From Streptomyces marispadix (lineage in GTDB: Bacteria > Actinomycetota > Actinomycetes > Streptomycetales > Streptomycetaceae), in NCBI RefSeq assembly GCF_022524345.1, contig NZ_JAKWJU010000002.1, positions 3,596,001 through 3,660,000 of the forward strand: DNA of 64,000 nucleotides, in the 5' to 3' direction. This document shows positions 36,501 through 44,580 of this stretch, piece by piece (the first letter of the stretch is position 1; every line of letters starts with the position of its first letter). Both the position numbers and the translations under genes were made by a program. Below the pieces are notes generated by a model that searched no databases, had not been told where the DNA came from, and saw only the letters and a program-made list of their open reading frames with translations.

Positions 36501-36686
36501 CTCGCGAGGCTTGGCGGGCGGGTGTTCGTCCCATACGCGGTGAACGAGCGTGTCCAGGCTCACTGTTCGTCCGGCGTCCCAGGCGAGCGCGGCAAGGGTC
36601 GTGCGCTCCTTGGGAGTTCCCAGCCGGTCGTGCGACTCCCCGGCTTGTAGCTCGACCGCGCCGAGCAGCAGTATGCGGAGATCCAC
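33597..36686 (-). CDS. AfsR-like SARP regulator with NB-ARC and TPR domains
   Basis: 1029 residues, four parts in order: OmpR-type winged helix (~1-90, TPKERTTLAALAWDAGRTVS, LYVHIHRIRKAL), BTAD (~95-245), NB-ARC ATPase (~285-560; Walker A GMPGSGKTAL, Walker B RRLVVVLDDA, GLPLAL-like GHLPLALDI) and at least eight TPRs (~650-1010). This is the AfsR architecture, an activator of secondary-metabolite genes controlled by nucleotide and phosphorylation. GTG 36686 follows GAGGGG. It is divergent from a second NB-ARC/TPR gene at 36918 and followed by a secreted-type peptide gene at 33298-33387. No biosynthetic cluster is in the window. It is not placed as afsR itself because the flanks differ. Confidence 0.9.
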   Translation of the reverse strand: MDLRILLLGAVELQAGESHDRLGTPKERTTLAALAWDAGRTVSLDTLVHRVWDEHPPAKPREALYVHIHRIRKALAALAALAGSRAPTVISRTHTYTLDIDPDAVDLRRYLALVEQGRGLSDSGSHGDASTALQSAARLWSGEPLAGLPGAWAAHVRRLVGEQHLASTLLQADIALRSGRFAEAVAGLRPLSEQHRTDESFTGQLALALHGCGRTNEANRLLQRLRHHLRRESGSDPGEETAHIHRGILAGRPVAELLPPATAVVSRGTVSESPDTLPPEVAWVGRESELDVLMGALSGETTAGGRRGGGEGGGSRVTAAVITGMPGSGKTALASHTARLMREDFPDGTLFVDLRGQAPHQPRKSPSEALREILSIVEDRADIPGDFNGLVAMWRTTARKRRLVVVLDDAASIEQVSPLLPGDSSSAVIITSRHRLAGLPGVRHIALDVLPPGDSVTFLRNALGKERAPDAVDAATVARLCGHLPLALDITVSRLLSRPSWQLSDLVERFARAGRRLPEIRAPHRELVQSLEVSYQALTPEQQRVFRSLGLHIASEFGSHATAALTGLSLDEAEKVLEELLACHLISEPSPHRYRLHDLLREYASTLARSDAAEAREQSLENVLAYYLHAADQADRHAYPHRQRIDLPGRAPELTWYGDDPQQWFTTEGPALLAALEYTRAHRSPRDLALLTHTLAGFLGGEGYLSTAAPLLETAAEHWRDSGDESAYGRALVDQSIVCASAGNYDRAMLCARQALESAQNTEDEELTAEALHQLSISCWHTARLAEAFDHQHRALQIRLTGTSALHQGRSFNALGMISLALERNRDALTYFVEGLARFRGVGDRRGQFIALNNIAELHKESGDLDSAEDFFRQSISLARELGSRGHSATLHMNLADTLRQRGELNEALELYEKALPALRSAGDRRSEAIALTGMGQALHAAGRSEQAISRHTAALSIARDIRAALEECRALAALGEAEAATGRLSQAETHLEAGLALSRKIGSRPDEVRAKAALGRTRQGTARPGSDA

Positions 36687-36917
36687 CAGCGCCCCTCCCC
36701 GCCGGTACGGCATGTCCGTGCGTTGAGGATGACACGGCCGGATATTGCCGGACCATGTGTGGGCGGCATTAGGACCGAAACCGCTTGTACGGGTGCCGGG
36801 TGGTCGGGCCGCGCCCGCGGCGGGTAAGGAGCGCCGGAGGAGACGGCTGCGGGAGAAAGCCCACAGCGTGTGCTCGAACTGCCGTCGTGGCGAAGCCGGT
36901 TCAGGGGGGATCGCACC

Positions 36918-39377
36918 GTGTGGGACGCAGACATGTCCGCAGCACTGTTATCGGCCATGATTTCGCACAGCCCGATGCACAGTTCTCCGGCCGGGGAGGC
37001 ACTGGGCGAGCTGATTCACAAGGCCCGCCACCAAGATGATCTCGCCCGGCTGTGGGCGGAGGCCGCAGGGATCGCCGACGGCTCTCTGCCCGCGCTTCTG
37101 CGGCTGTCGGACCGACTGGCCGAACGTGCGTCTGACGACGACGAGTTGAGAGCGGGGCTGGAGACCTGGCTGCGGCGCCACAGACATAGGCAGCCCCCTC
37201 CGGAGACTCGGAACACCATCGGCGGCTCCGCCAGCCTCCACGGTCCGACCCTTCAAGTCGGCTCGCTGCACGGAGGCGTTCACCTGCACAGCGAGCCACC
37301 GGCGCCTTCTCCCGTTCCACTGGTGCCCCGCCAACTCAGGCCCGCGCCCGCGCACTTCACCAACCGAAGCTCGGAACTGCGCGAACTGCACCGCATCGCC
37401 GACGATCCGAGAGAGCGGGGACCCGCACTGGCGGTGGTGAGCGGCCCAGGCGGGGTGGGCAAGACCGCGCTGGCGCTGAAGTGGCTGCACGAGGTCGCCG
37501 ACCGCTACCCGGACGGCCAGCTCTACGCCGACCTGTCGGAAGGCCCCGAGGGAGAGCCCGCGCTGCCCGGCCCCGTACTCGAAGGGTTCCTGCGGGCGCT
37601 CGGCCTGGAGGCGGACCGCATTCCCCTGCGAGCGCAGGAAGCAGCCGGTCTCTTCCGCTCGGTCACCGCCGACGCGCGCATAGCGGTCCTCATGGACAAC
37701 GCTGTCTCCGCGGCCCAGGTGAGAGCGCTGCTGCCGTCCTCCGCGAGCAGCCTGGTGGTCGTGACGACCCGGTGGCGTCTCGGTGGCCTGATAGCGGACG
37801 GCGCGCGGTTCGTGCCGGTCGCCCCCCTGCCTCAGCGGGACGGCACACGGATGTTGGCGAGCACCGTGGGGGAGCGCCGTGCGGCGGCGGAAGCGGACGC
37901 GCTGGCAGGTCTTGTCGGACTGTGCGCTGGGCTTCCCCTCGCGCTGTCCATCGCGGCGGCACGGCTCGTCATGCGACCGGAGTGGCCCATCGCCCGCGTC
38001 GTGCGGGAACTGAAGGACGAGCAGCGACGGCTACAGGCCCTCGCCGTGGAAGAGGTCTCCGTCATGAGCGTTTTCGACGTCTCCTACGAAGGGCTCCCGC
38101 CGGAGGAGGCCCGCGCCTACCGGCGGGCCGGTCTCCACCCCGGCCCCGAGTTCTCCGGCCAGGCGGCCGCCGCCATGCTCCAGTCGCCCGTGCGGCACAC
38201 GACGGAACTGCTGGAGAGGCTGGTCGACGCCAGCATTCTGGAGGTACGCGGCCCCGACCGGTACGGCTTCCACGACCTCGTGCGTCTCCACGCCCGGCAG
38301 CGTGCCGAATCCGAGGACGCAGCCGAGGTGCGCGACGGCGTTCTGCGGCGGCTCATGGAGCACTATCTGGCCTTCGCCGCCGCGGCGGACCGGGTGGTGA
38401 CACCGCTGGAGTGGAGCCTGGGCGGCCCCGTCCGGCCGGCCGCTCAGGACCCGCCTCCGGCTTTCGAGTCCGGCAGGGAGGCCCTGGAGGCGATGGAAGC
38501 CGAACTGCCCAACCTGATGGCGGTGCTGCGGGCCGGTCACGAGCACCGATTCGACGCCCTTGTCTGGCAGTTGGCGGAGGCGATGTGGTCGCTGTTCCTG
38601 CACCGCAAGCACTTCTCCGACTGGATCGCCGCCTACCGCCTGGGCGTGGAGTCCTCCGCCCGCTGCGGCCATCCCGCCGCCCGCTCGCGTATGCATCACC
38701 ATCTCGGCTTCGCCTTCCACAATCTGTCCCGTAGCGACGAGGCTCTTGAGCAGGGGCTGGCCTCACTGGACGCGGCACGCGAGGCGGGCCACGGCCAGGC
38801 CGAAGCCGAAGCGCTCGGCCTCGTCGGCATGGCGCACCGCACTCAGAGGCGCTTCGACGAAGCCGCCGAAGTGCTGCGCCAAGCCGTCGCTCTGGACCAC
38901 GAGGCAGGGAGAGTGAGAGCCGAAGCGCTCGGCAGGCGCAGACTGGGCCAGAACTTCCTCGCGGCACAACGGTTCGACGAGGCCATCGAGGAACTCGACG
39001 AAGGCCGCCTCCTCGCCCGGTCGTTGCAGGACGAGAAGGTCACGGCCATGACCACGGTCTGGCTCGCCGACGCGCTCACCCGCGCCGGCCGCCCAGGCGA
39101 GGCCGTCGAGTTCATACGGGGGGCGTGGTCCATGCTGGCCGAGTCGGGGTCCAGCCAGTACCGCGCCCAGGCGTCGATGGTCTGGGGCGAAGCCGCCGAG
39201 GCGCTTGAAGACCTGACGGCCGCCCGCGACCTCTTCCGTAAGTCCAAGGCGCTCTACGTGGAAGCCGGAGCGCCCGACCTGGAGCGGGTGAACGGTGGGA
39301 TCGCCAGAGTGGACGCGAGACTCACCGAGCAACGGACCTCCCGACGTGACGGCTCCCAGGGCCCGTTGGACGAGTGA
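36918..39377 (+). CDS. NB-ARC/TPR STAND protein without DNA-binding domain
   Basis: 819 residues. The N-terminal ~80 residues are helical and resemble a small effector-associated domain (GEALGELIHKARHQDDLARL). Next is a Gly/His-rich motif (SASLHGPTLQVGSLHGGVHLH region, ~105-125), a hallmark of many Streptomyces NB-ARC proteins. Residues ~145-420 are NB-ARC: Walker A GPGGVGKTAL, Walker B ARIAVLMDNA with Asn in place of the second Asp, GLCAGLPLALSI. Then a winged region and TPRs (~520-800). GTG 36918 has GGGGGG upstream. It shares a 231-base divergent promoter region with the SARP gene. Such STAND proteins act as regulators or defence switches; the output here is unknown. Confidence 0.85.
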   Translation: MWDADMSAALLSAMISHSPMHSSPAGEALGELIHKARHQDDLARLWAEAAGIADGSLPALLRLSDRLAERASDDDELRAGLETWLRRHRHRQPPPETRNTIGGSASLHGPTLQVGSLHGGVHLHSEPPAPSPVPLVPRQLRPAPAHFTNRSSELRELHRIADDPRERGPALAVVSGPGGVGKTALALKWLHEVADRYPDGQLYADLSEGPEGEPALPGPVLEGFLRALGLEADRIPLRAQEAAGLFRSVTADARIAVLMDNAVSAAQVRALLPSSASSLVVVTTRWRLGGLIADGARFVPVAPLPQRDGTRMLASTVGERRAAAEADALAGLVGLCAGLPLALSIAAARLVMRPEWPIARVVRELKDEQRRLQALAVEEVSVMSVFDVSYEGLPPEEARAYRRAGLHPGPEFSGQAAAAMLQSPVRHTTELLERLVDASILEVRGPDRYGFHDLVRLHARQRAESEDAAEVRDGVLRRLMEHYLAFAAAADRVVTPLEWSLGGPVRPAAQDPPPAFESGREALEAMEAELPNLMAVLRAGHEHRFDALVWQLAEAMWSLFLHRKHFSDWIAAYRLGVESSARCGHPAARSRMHHHLGFAFHNLSRSDEALEQGLASLDAAREAGHGQAEAEALGLVGMAHRTQRRFDEAAEVLRQAVALDHEAGRVRAEALGRRRLGQNFLAAQRFDEAIEELDEGRLLARSLQDEKVTAMTTVWLADALTRAGRPGEAVEFIRGAWSMLAESGSSQYRAQASMVWGEAAEALEDLTAARDLFRKSKALYVEAGAPDLERVNGGIARVDARLTEQRTSRRDGSQGPLDE

Positions 39378-39416
39378 GCCACGCGGCTTCGACGTTCGTG
39401 GGACATGCGACGTTCG

Positions 39417-39911
39417 TCAGACGTGCCCGGGGACCCGGGCGCACAGTCCGGCGAGTTCGGTGAGGCTGTGTCCTACGGCGAGCCACGGATAGGCGCACGC
39501 TGCGCACACGCGATCCGTCGGCGCCGTCCGGCTCACCACGACCTGTTCGGCAGGGGTCCGGAACACGGCTCCCGACTCCCCCGCCGGAACAACCGCGAGA
39601 GCACAGCCCGGAGCCCCGTACAGCAGGGACCCGGCCCTTCTCTCGGCCTGCGCCACGGTCGGGCGGGAGCGACCGACGATCACGTCGGCGTTCTCCCGCC
39701 ACCGCGCCTCGCCGTGCTCCGACGCGACGAGGAACCGGTCGAAGGTCCCGCATGGACAGCCCTCCCGCGGCATCCCGGCCGAACCCCAGACCCACATCGA
39801 CGCGCCCTTCCCGTCCCGGCTGTGGTGAGGACAGCGCCGGATGCTCAACGGGGCGGCGGCGTGCGGCCCCGCCGTGGGGACGAGTGCGTGCCGGCAACGG
39901 GAGCGGCTCAT
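39417..39911 (-). CDS. Cys-rich hypothetical protein coupled to a glycerophosphotransferase-like gene
   Basis: 164 residues of unknown family. Cysteine/histidine clusters at both ends (SRCRH, RRCPHH, EGCPCG; then VCAACAYPW near the C-terminus) suggest zinc sites. The middle contains a helix (AQAERRAGSLL). ATG 39911 overlaps the stop of the preceding gene as ATGA, so translation is coupled and the two products probably act together. Third positions are G/C-rich as in real genes. It ends 39 bases from the convergent NB-ARC gene. Confidence 0.7.
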   Translation of the reverse strand: MSRSRCRHALVPTAGPHAAAPLSIRRCPHHSRDGKGASMWVWGSAGMPREGCPCGTFDRFLVASEHGEARWRENADVIVGRSRPTVAQAERRAGSLLYGAPGCALAVVPAGESGAVFRTPAEQVVVSRTAPTDRVCAACAYPWLAVGHSLTELAGLCARVPGHV

Positions 39912-41167
39912 CCCGCCTCCTCCAGAGGTAGATCGTTCCGGGCGCCCACCGGATCCGGCAGCGGCACCGCGGCGTTACGAAGGGGCCTGTCCGGCTCCTC
40001 GATGTCCAGCAGGCGGTACATCGTCCGCCGCAGGATGCCTGCCGCGCGACCCGGCTCCGAGGTGATCAGCCGCGTGATGCGATTGCGCCGCTCCCAGCAG
40101 TGCCGGCCTGCCGCCTGACGCAACTGCCTCTCCAGCGGCCTGTCCATCCGCAGGCTCACGGCCTCCCGGCTCACCATGTCCGCGAGGCTCCCCGGACGGA
40201 TGAAACCCGCGCAGCGAGAAGGAGTCAGCATGATCGGCGCACCGACGGCCGCCCCGTAACTGGTGACCGACCCGTGGTCCCCGACGATCACATCGCACGC
40301 GGCCAGCGCGGCCCTCCACCCCTCCTGGGGCGGCAGCAGTATCAGCCCCGCACGCAGACAGTCGGCGAACCAGGCCTGCACCGTCCACGCACCGTTGACG
40401 CCCCAGATGTTCGGGTGCAGAACCGCGGCCACCCGGTACTCCTCGGGCGGCAGCTCGCTCAACAGCCGCTCCAGCAGATCCGGATGGGACCCAAGGGCCG
40501 ACTCCGGTTGCCACGACGTAGTCACAACCACGAGCTTCTGATCCGGCTCCAGCCCGAACGCCCGCCGGTAGCGATTCCGCATCGGAAGGCTGGCCACCAG
40601 CCGGTCGAAGCAGACGTCGCCCGCCACGACCGCCACCGGCTCCGCCTCGGGGCACGACTCACGCAGCACCGTCAGCTCGTCCACATGCGTAAGGGGGAGC
40701 GCGGCCGGCACCAACCGCCCCCGGTGCACGAGCGTGTTCCGATCCAGGCCATGAGTGGGAAGCGCGGCGGAACCGGCACTCCGTGCTCGCAGCCTGGACG
40801 GCAGCGCACCCGCCCCGTGAGGAAGCAGCATCACCTTTCCGTGCAGTTGCTCCACTGCCGTGTCGCTGGCCGCGAGCACCAGGTCGAACTCGCACTGAAC
40901 GGCTTGCTGCCACGGCAGCAGCAGTCCCCCCTGTGCCCTGACGAACTCCTCAGCGCCGTGGCACACAGCACCGTTGGGCGTCGGTGCCACGGTGAACATC
41001 ACCACGAGACGGTGATCCGCCTCCAGCAACGCAAGTACGTCCATCAGCCGGATGCCCGCCACCATGAACGGAACCACGACAAGAACCGTGCGATATCCCT
41101 GACGCAGCACCCGGCTGTCGGCCCCCAGCCCGACCGGGCCGTTGAGCCACGCAACACTCCCCGTCAT
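39908..41167 (-). CDS. CDP-glycerol glycerophosphotransferase-like protein
   Basis: 419 residues with a GT-B-like layout. The N-terminal half has TVLVVVPFMVAGIRLMDVL and FDLVLAASDTAV, a pattern I recall from a Streptomyces family often mislabelled as initiation factor IF-2. The C-terminal half has LVVVTTSWQPES, VAAVLHPNIWG, LAACDVIVGDHGSVTSYGA and APIMLTPS, close to the HPN and GDxxS motifs of teichoic-acid glycerophosphotransferases. ATG 41167 has GGGGGGTG upstream, preferred to a longer frame. Divergent from the HTH-TPR gene at 41685 and coupled to the Cys-rich gene. Substrate unknown. Confidence 0.7.
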   Translation of the reverse strand: MTGSVAWLNGPVGLGADSRVLRQGYRTVLVVVPFMVAGIRLMDVLALLEADHRLVVMFTVAPTPNGAVCHGAEEFVRAQGGLLLPWQQAVQCEFDLVLAASDTAVEQLHGKVMLLPHGAGALPSRLRARSAGSAALPTHGLDRNTLVHRGRLVPAALPLTHVDELTVLRESCPEAEPVAVVAGDVCFDRLVASLPMRNRYRRAFGLEPDQKLVVVTTSWQPESALGSHPDLLERLLSELPPEEYRVAAVLHPNIWGVNGAWTVQAWFADCLRAGLILLPPQEGWRAALAACDVIVGDHGSVTSYGAAVGAPIMLTPSRCAGFIRPGSLADMVSREAVSLRMDRPLERQLRQAAGRHCWERRNRITRLITSEPGRAAGILRRTMYRLLDIEEPDRPLRNAAVPLPDPVGARNDLPLEEAG

Positions 41168-41684
41168 CGCACACCCCCCGCGCCATGAGCGGTCCGAAGA
41201 CACCTATCGCCTGCCAACACGACATCCCCCCGAGCGTCGGCCTGTCTGTCCATGTCCCGGAACTGCCCTATGGGCGCCCCGGATTGCTTGTTCAGACCTT
41301 GCGAAAAGCTTGCTGCGGTGGCCACCGGCGGCCGGGCGACGCCCTCGGCGTTCCCGGGCCGCTCGGCACGACAGCCGAACGGCGGGCGCCAGGGGACGCG
41401 CTCGCGGCATTTCCCGATCTTCGGCATCGCCCTCGGGCGCGCGGCTTCACGCTCATGTCCGCCTCCCCTGCCGGTGTCGAATTCGCCGCCGGTTCGACCC
41501 CGATTCGATGGTGACTCGCCGGATGCCGCTTCTGAACCAGCGGCCGCGGACCTTTTCTCCGCCCTGCGCACGCCTTCGACCTGCGTGTACGAGCTTTATC
41601 CGGGACGTTTCCCCGCTCCGCTGGGAACGGGGTTCCGTGTGCCTGAATCGGTCGTTACCTTGAAATCCGGGGGAGGGGGACACA
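41168..41684. other. Divergent intergenic region, 517 bases
   Basis: Lies between the glycerophosphotransferase-like gene and the HTH-TPR regulator and must contain promoters for both. Several open frames cross it, but none has a ribosome site or the third-position bias of its neighbours. AAATCCGGGGGAGGGGGACAC before 41685 supplies the regulator's ribosome site. I see no clear palindrome. Confidence 0.4.
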
Positions 41685-43223
41685 ATGCCGAGCAGCATCA
41701 GGGGAAAGCCGGGCAGCAAGCCCCAAAGGGAGCGGTTACGCCGGGAGTTACAGGCCGACGGATGCGGTACGAGGCAGATCGTCGACGAGATGGTCCGACG
41801 CTGGCACTTCCGCCCACGGCTCGCATGGCGCTTCGCGCACGGGCTGACGCAGGACGAGGCGGCAGAGCGCTGCAACGCTCTCATCGGCAGCGAAGGCGCT
41901 CCGTTGACGGGCAAGCGCATAAGCGAGTACGAGCTGTGGCCTATGGGGGGTTCGAGGCCGAGTCCGCGCATTCTGGCGCTTCTCGGCCGTGTCTACGCGG
42001 TACGCCCGCTGGAGCTGACGGATCATCTGGACAGGAAGCACCTGGCCGCCGCGGACATCGATCTCCTACGGGAGCGCGGCGACTTGGATCAGTCTGAAAT
42101 ACAGGGCATGTCCAGTGTGCCGAGTCGGTCAGACTGGGCGGGTGGCGGTTCGCGCGTTGCAACTGCTCGGCGTACGAATGCTGCCGCAGGGAATCACAGC
42201 GGTAACGTCGAGGAGGCAGTCATCATGTCTGCTGCACAGGAATCCAGCGATCACGCCGGACAGGCCGAGACCACCAATGTCGGGACTGCGACTCTCGAGA
42301 CGCTGCGCGATGACGTGACCCGCCTGTCACGCGGCTTAGTGCATCTGGACCCGCTGCCGCTCTTCCAGGAGATGGTCAGTACGAGGGACCGGATCTACCG
42401 GATACTGGAGGGCCATCAACGACCGGACCAGACGCGGGATTTGTACTTTCTGGTCAGTGTGGTCTGCTGTCTGCTCGCCGATGCGAGCCAGATGTTCGGT
42501 CACCGGGCCGCCGCGTTACAGCAGACGCGTTCCGCGTGGGCGTACGCCGAGATCATCGGCCATGATTCGATCCGGGCGTGGTGCAGGTCGGCCCAGTCCT
42601 TTTACGCGTATCGCGATAAGCGTCCCGAGACCGCCGCGCGGCTCGCTGCCTCAGGACAGCGCTTCGCAGGGCAGAACGAGGCGTCGAAGCAGCGCTTGTA
42701 CAGCATGGAGGCCAACGCCCTGGCCGCCGTCGGCGACAAGGAAGGGGCGCTTCGTGTCTTCCGGCTCGCCGATGAGGCAAGGGAGAGGATCTCCCGCCCG
42801 GACGACTTCTTCGACGAGATGGGCGGAGTCTTCACCGCGGACGCGGCCAAGCATCTGCACAACACGGCGAGTGGAATGATCAGCCTCGGCCTGGCGACGG
42901 AAGCAGCGGACGCGGCCCGGGGCGCCATCGATCTCTATGAGCAGAGCCCGGAGAGCCAACGGGACATCTCGCTGGAAGCCGGTGCCCGGATCACCCTCGC
43001 GACCTCGCACCTGCTGCGCTCGGACATCGACGGGGCCAAGGCAGAGCTGCGACCCGTATTCGACATCCCGCCTTCGCTGCGAAGCGAGCCGGTGCAGGCG
43101 AGGCTGCGGGAATTCGCCCAGTCGCTGCGCACCCCCGCGCTGCACAGCGCATCGCAGGCGGTCGACTTACGTGAGCAGATCGACGAATTCCATGTCCCCA
43201 GCCTGCCTGGAGCCACGTACTGA
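41685..43223 (+). CDS. HTH regulator with TPR-like sensor domain
   Basis: 512 residues. The N-terminal ~110 residues hold a helix-turn-helix (HGLTQDEAAERCNALIG, GKRISEYELWPMGG, ILALLGRVY). After a variable linker, residues ~200-505 are helical TPR-like repeats (AAALQQTRSAWAYAEIIGHD, AAVGDKEGALRVFRLADEA, LATEAADAARGAIDLYEQS). ATG 41685 follows GGGGGAGGGGG. Regulators of this build often sit beside a radical SAM gene in Streptomyces, and one faces it here convergently. They may bind peptides or cell-state signals; the ligand is unknown. Stop at 43223 is 14 bases from the likely original end of the radical SAM gene. Confidence 0.82.
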   Translation: MPSSIRGKPGSKPQRERLRRELQADGCGTRQIVDEMVRRWHFRPRLAWRFAHGLTQDEAAERCNALIGSEGAPLTGKRISEYELWPMGGSRPSPRILALLGRVYAVRPLELTDHLDRKHLAAADIDLLRERGDLDQSEIQGMSSVPSRSDWAGGGSRVATARRTNAAAGNHSGNVEEAVIMSAAQESSDHAGQAETTNVGTATLETLRDDVTRLSRGLVHLDPLPLFQEMVSTRDRIYRILEGHQRPDQTRDLYFLVSVVCCLLADASQMFGHRAAALQQTRSAWAYAEIIGHDSIRAWCRSAQSFYAYRDKRPETAARLAASGQRFAGQNEASKQRLYSMEANALAAVGDKEGALRVFRLADEARERISRPDDFFDEMGGVFTADAAKHLHNTASGMISLGLATEAADAARGAIDLYEQSPESQRDISLEAGARITLATSHLLRSDIDGAKAELRPVFDIPPSLRSEPVQARLREFAQSLRTPALHSASQAVDLREQIDEFHVPSLPGATY

Positions 43224-44119
43224 CAGAAGCGGCGGCCTACGGCGCGCAGCCCCCCGTCGCCGCCGTCGCCGTTGCTGTCGCACTTGTGCCGGATCACGAC
43301 AGGCGGGCGGCCGGTCACCCGAGGGTCGAAGGCCGCCCGGATCTCTTTTCGCACGTCGTGCAGCCGACGGTCTTTCACGAGCGTGGCGAGGGGCTCTTCG
43401 CGGACATTGCCGACGGTCAGCCAACGGCCCATGATGCAAGGGAAAACCGATCCGCGCGGGTCGACCGCCAGCAGATGCCCCGAGCACTGGCCGCATAAAT
43501 CCGACATCGTCGGCGAACTTCCGTACGCAGCGCGTCCCACGGCCTGTAGCGAGGCCACCCTCGCCCGCGGGACCCCTATGCCGGACAGCGCGTCTCTCGT
43601 CGGCCCGGGATCGACGCGCGCATCGGCAGTCGTGATCAGACCTCCTACACGGACACCCAGCCGTGCGGCTCTCTCCATATTGGCAGTCGTACGACGGTGG
43701 CTGCCGCGGCGGAGAGTCACCGCGTCGTGCACGTCCGGATCGTCCGAGTAGTAACTGGCCCAGACTGCGACGCCCGGCCGTTGCAGTACGTCCCACATAT
43801 CCTCGGGGACGTGTACCAGATTGCTGATCACCCGTACCAGCAGGCCGAGTTCAAGGGCATATTCGATGAAATCCCCGAGTCCTGGGTGAAGTGTGGGCTC
43901 GCCGCCGATGAACGCAACGGTCTCCACGCCGATGTCACGTGCCTGACTGATGACGGAGAACCAGTCGTCGTGCGACATGGAACCGTGATCGCCCTGCGGG
44001 CCGCTGTCGGCGTAGCAATGCACGCAGGCGAGTTGACACTTGCCGGTGATTTCGAGCCATATGAATGAGACGCGCTCCGCGTCCGTATCCGCGTCTTCGG
44101 CAGTTCCAGTAACCGACAC
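42935..44119 (-). CDS. Radical SAM/SPASM protein, 3' end probably frameshifted
   Basis: As read, 394 residues. The radical SAM cluster motif is CQLACVHC (Cx3Cx2C, ~residue 30) in IWLEITGKCQLACVHCYADS, with GGEPTLHP following. A C-terminal cysteine region includes CGQCSGHLL and FPCIMGRW. GTG 44119 has GGGAGGGG upstream. The last ~96 residues only mirror the opposing HTH-TPR gene. Removing one G from the six-G run (plus-strand C run 43250-43255) changes the end to CDSNGDGGDGGCAP with a stop at 43237, the expected short Cys-containing tail and no overlap. So the true gene is probably 43237-44119. Substrate unknown; peptide or sugar modification is possible. Confidence 0.8.
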   Translation of the reverse strand: MSVTGTAEDADTDAERVSFIWLEITGKCQLACVHCYADSGPQGDHGSMSHDDWFSVISQARDIGVETVAFIGGEPTLHPGLGDFIEYALELGLLVRVISNLVHVPEDMWDVLQRPGVAVWASYYSDDPDVHDAVTLRRGSHRRTTANMERAARLGVRVGGLITTADARVDPGPTRDALSGIGVPRARVASLQAVGRAAYGSSPTMSDLCGQCSGHLLAVDPRGSVFPCIMGRWLTVGNVREEPLATLVKDRRLHDVRKEIRAAFDPRVTGRPPVVIRHKCDSNGDGGDGGLRAVGRRFCQYVAPGRLGTWNSSICSRKSTACDALCSAGVRSDWANSRSLACTGSLRSEGGMSNTGRSSALAPSMSERSRCEVARVIRAPASSEMSRWLSGLCS

Positions 44120-44580
44120 TGCCCCTCCCAGCTTGAGGCCACGTCTGCACTGGTTCGAGCCGTAAATCCCGTTCGTACCCTCAGCTCCAAGCAGTACAGG
44201 CGCTCGCGACTGTAGGACCTTCCCAGCAAGACACCTTCGCGTGATTCGCGCTGCCGTCAAGACATGCGTTTCGGCCTGCCGTTGGCCAAGTGGCCTTCAG
44301 AAATCACCGATCAGCGTGGGAAGTCCGCTGGAATCGCCTTGCATGGACGAGGGCTCTCCCGTCCGGCGAACTTGACCCGGGCCTATTCGGAGCCGGGGAA
44401 CCACGTCGGATGTCGCGCGGGAAACCGGTGCCGGGTGTGCCGGCGGCACATCCGCAAGCGGCGTTCATCACGCCTGTAGAGGTGGGATTGAAGCCTCGCA
44501 CCCCGAGAGCCGAAGCCACCGGGCTTCACCAGTCGGTCGCGTCTGGATCGTCTTCCCCGGGGCCGTCCGTCGGCCTGAGG
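44120..44580. other. Intergenic region between radical SAM and SnoaL-like genes
   Basis: 461 bases upstream of the radical SAM gene. TTGACG near 44250 on the minus strand could be a -35, but no good -10 follows. Short open frames exist on both strands without ribosome sites; no peptide precursor is convincing. Confidence 0.35.

Noticed and set aside
41185..41514. Plus-strand frame in the gap between the glycerophosphotransferase-like gene and the HTH-TPR regulator
   Set aside because: No ribosome site, no third-position bias, no recognisable domain.
44304..44519. Short minus-strand frame containing MNAACGCAAGTPGTG, upstream of the radical SAM gene, considered as a peptide precursor
   Set aside because: Ribosome site is weak, composition is not biased as in coding DNA here and no leader/core pattern is recognisable.
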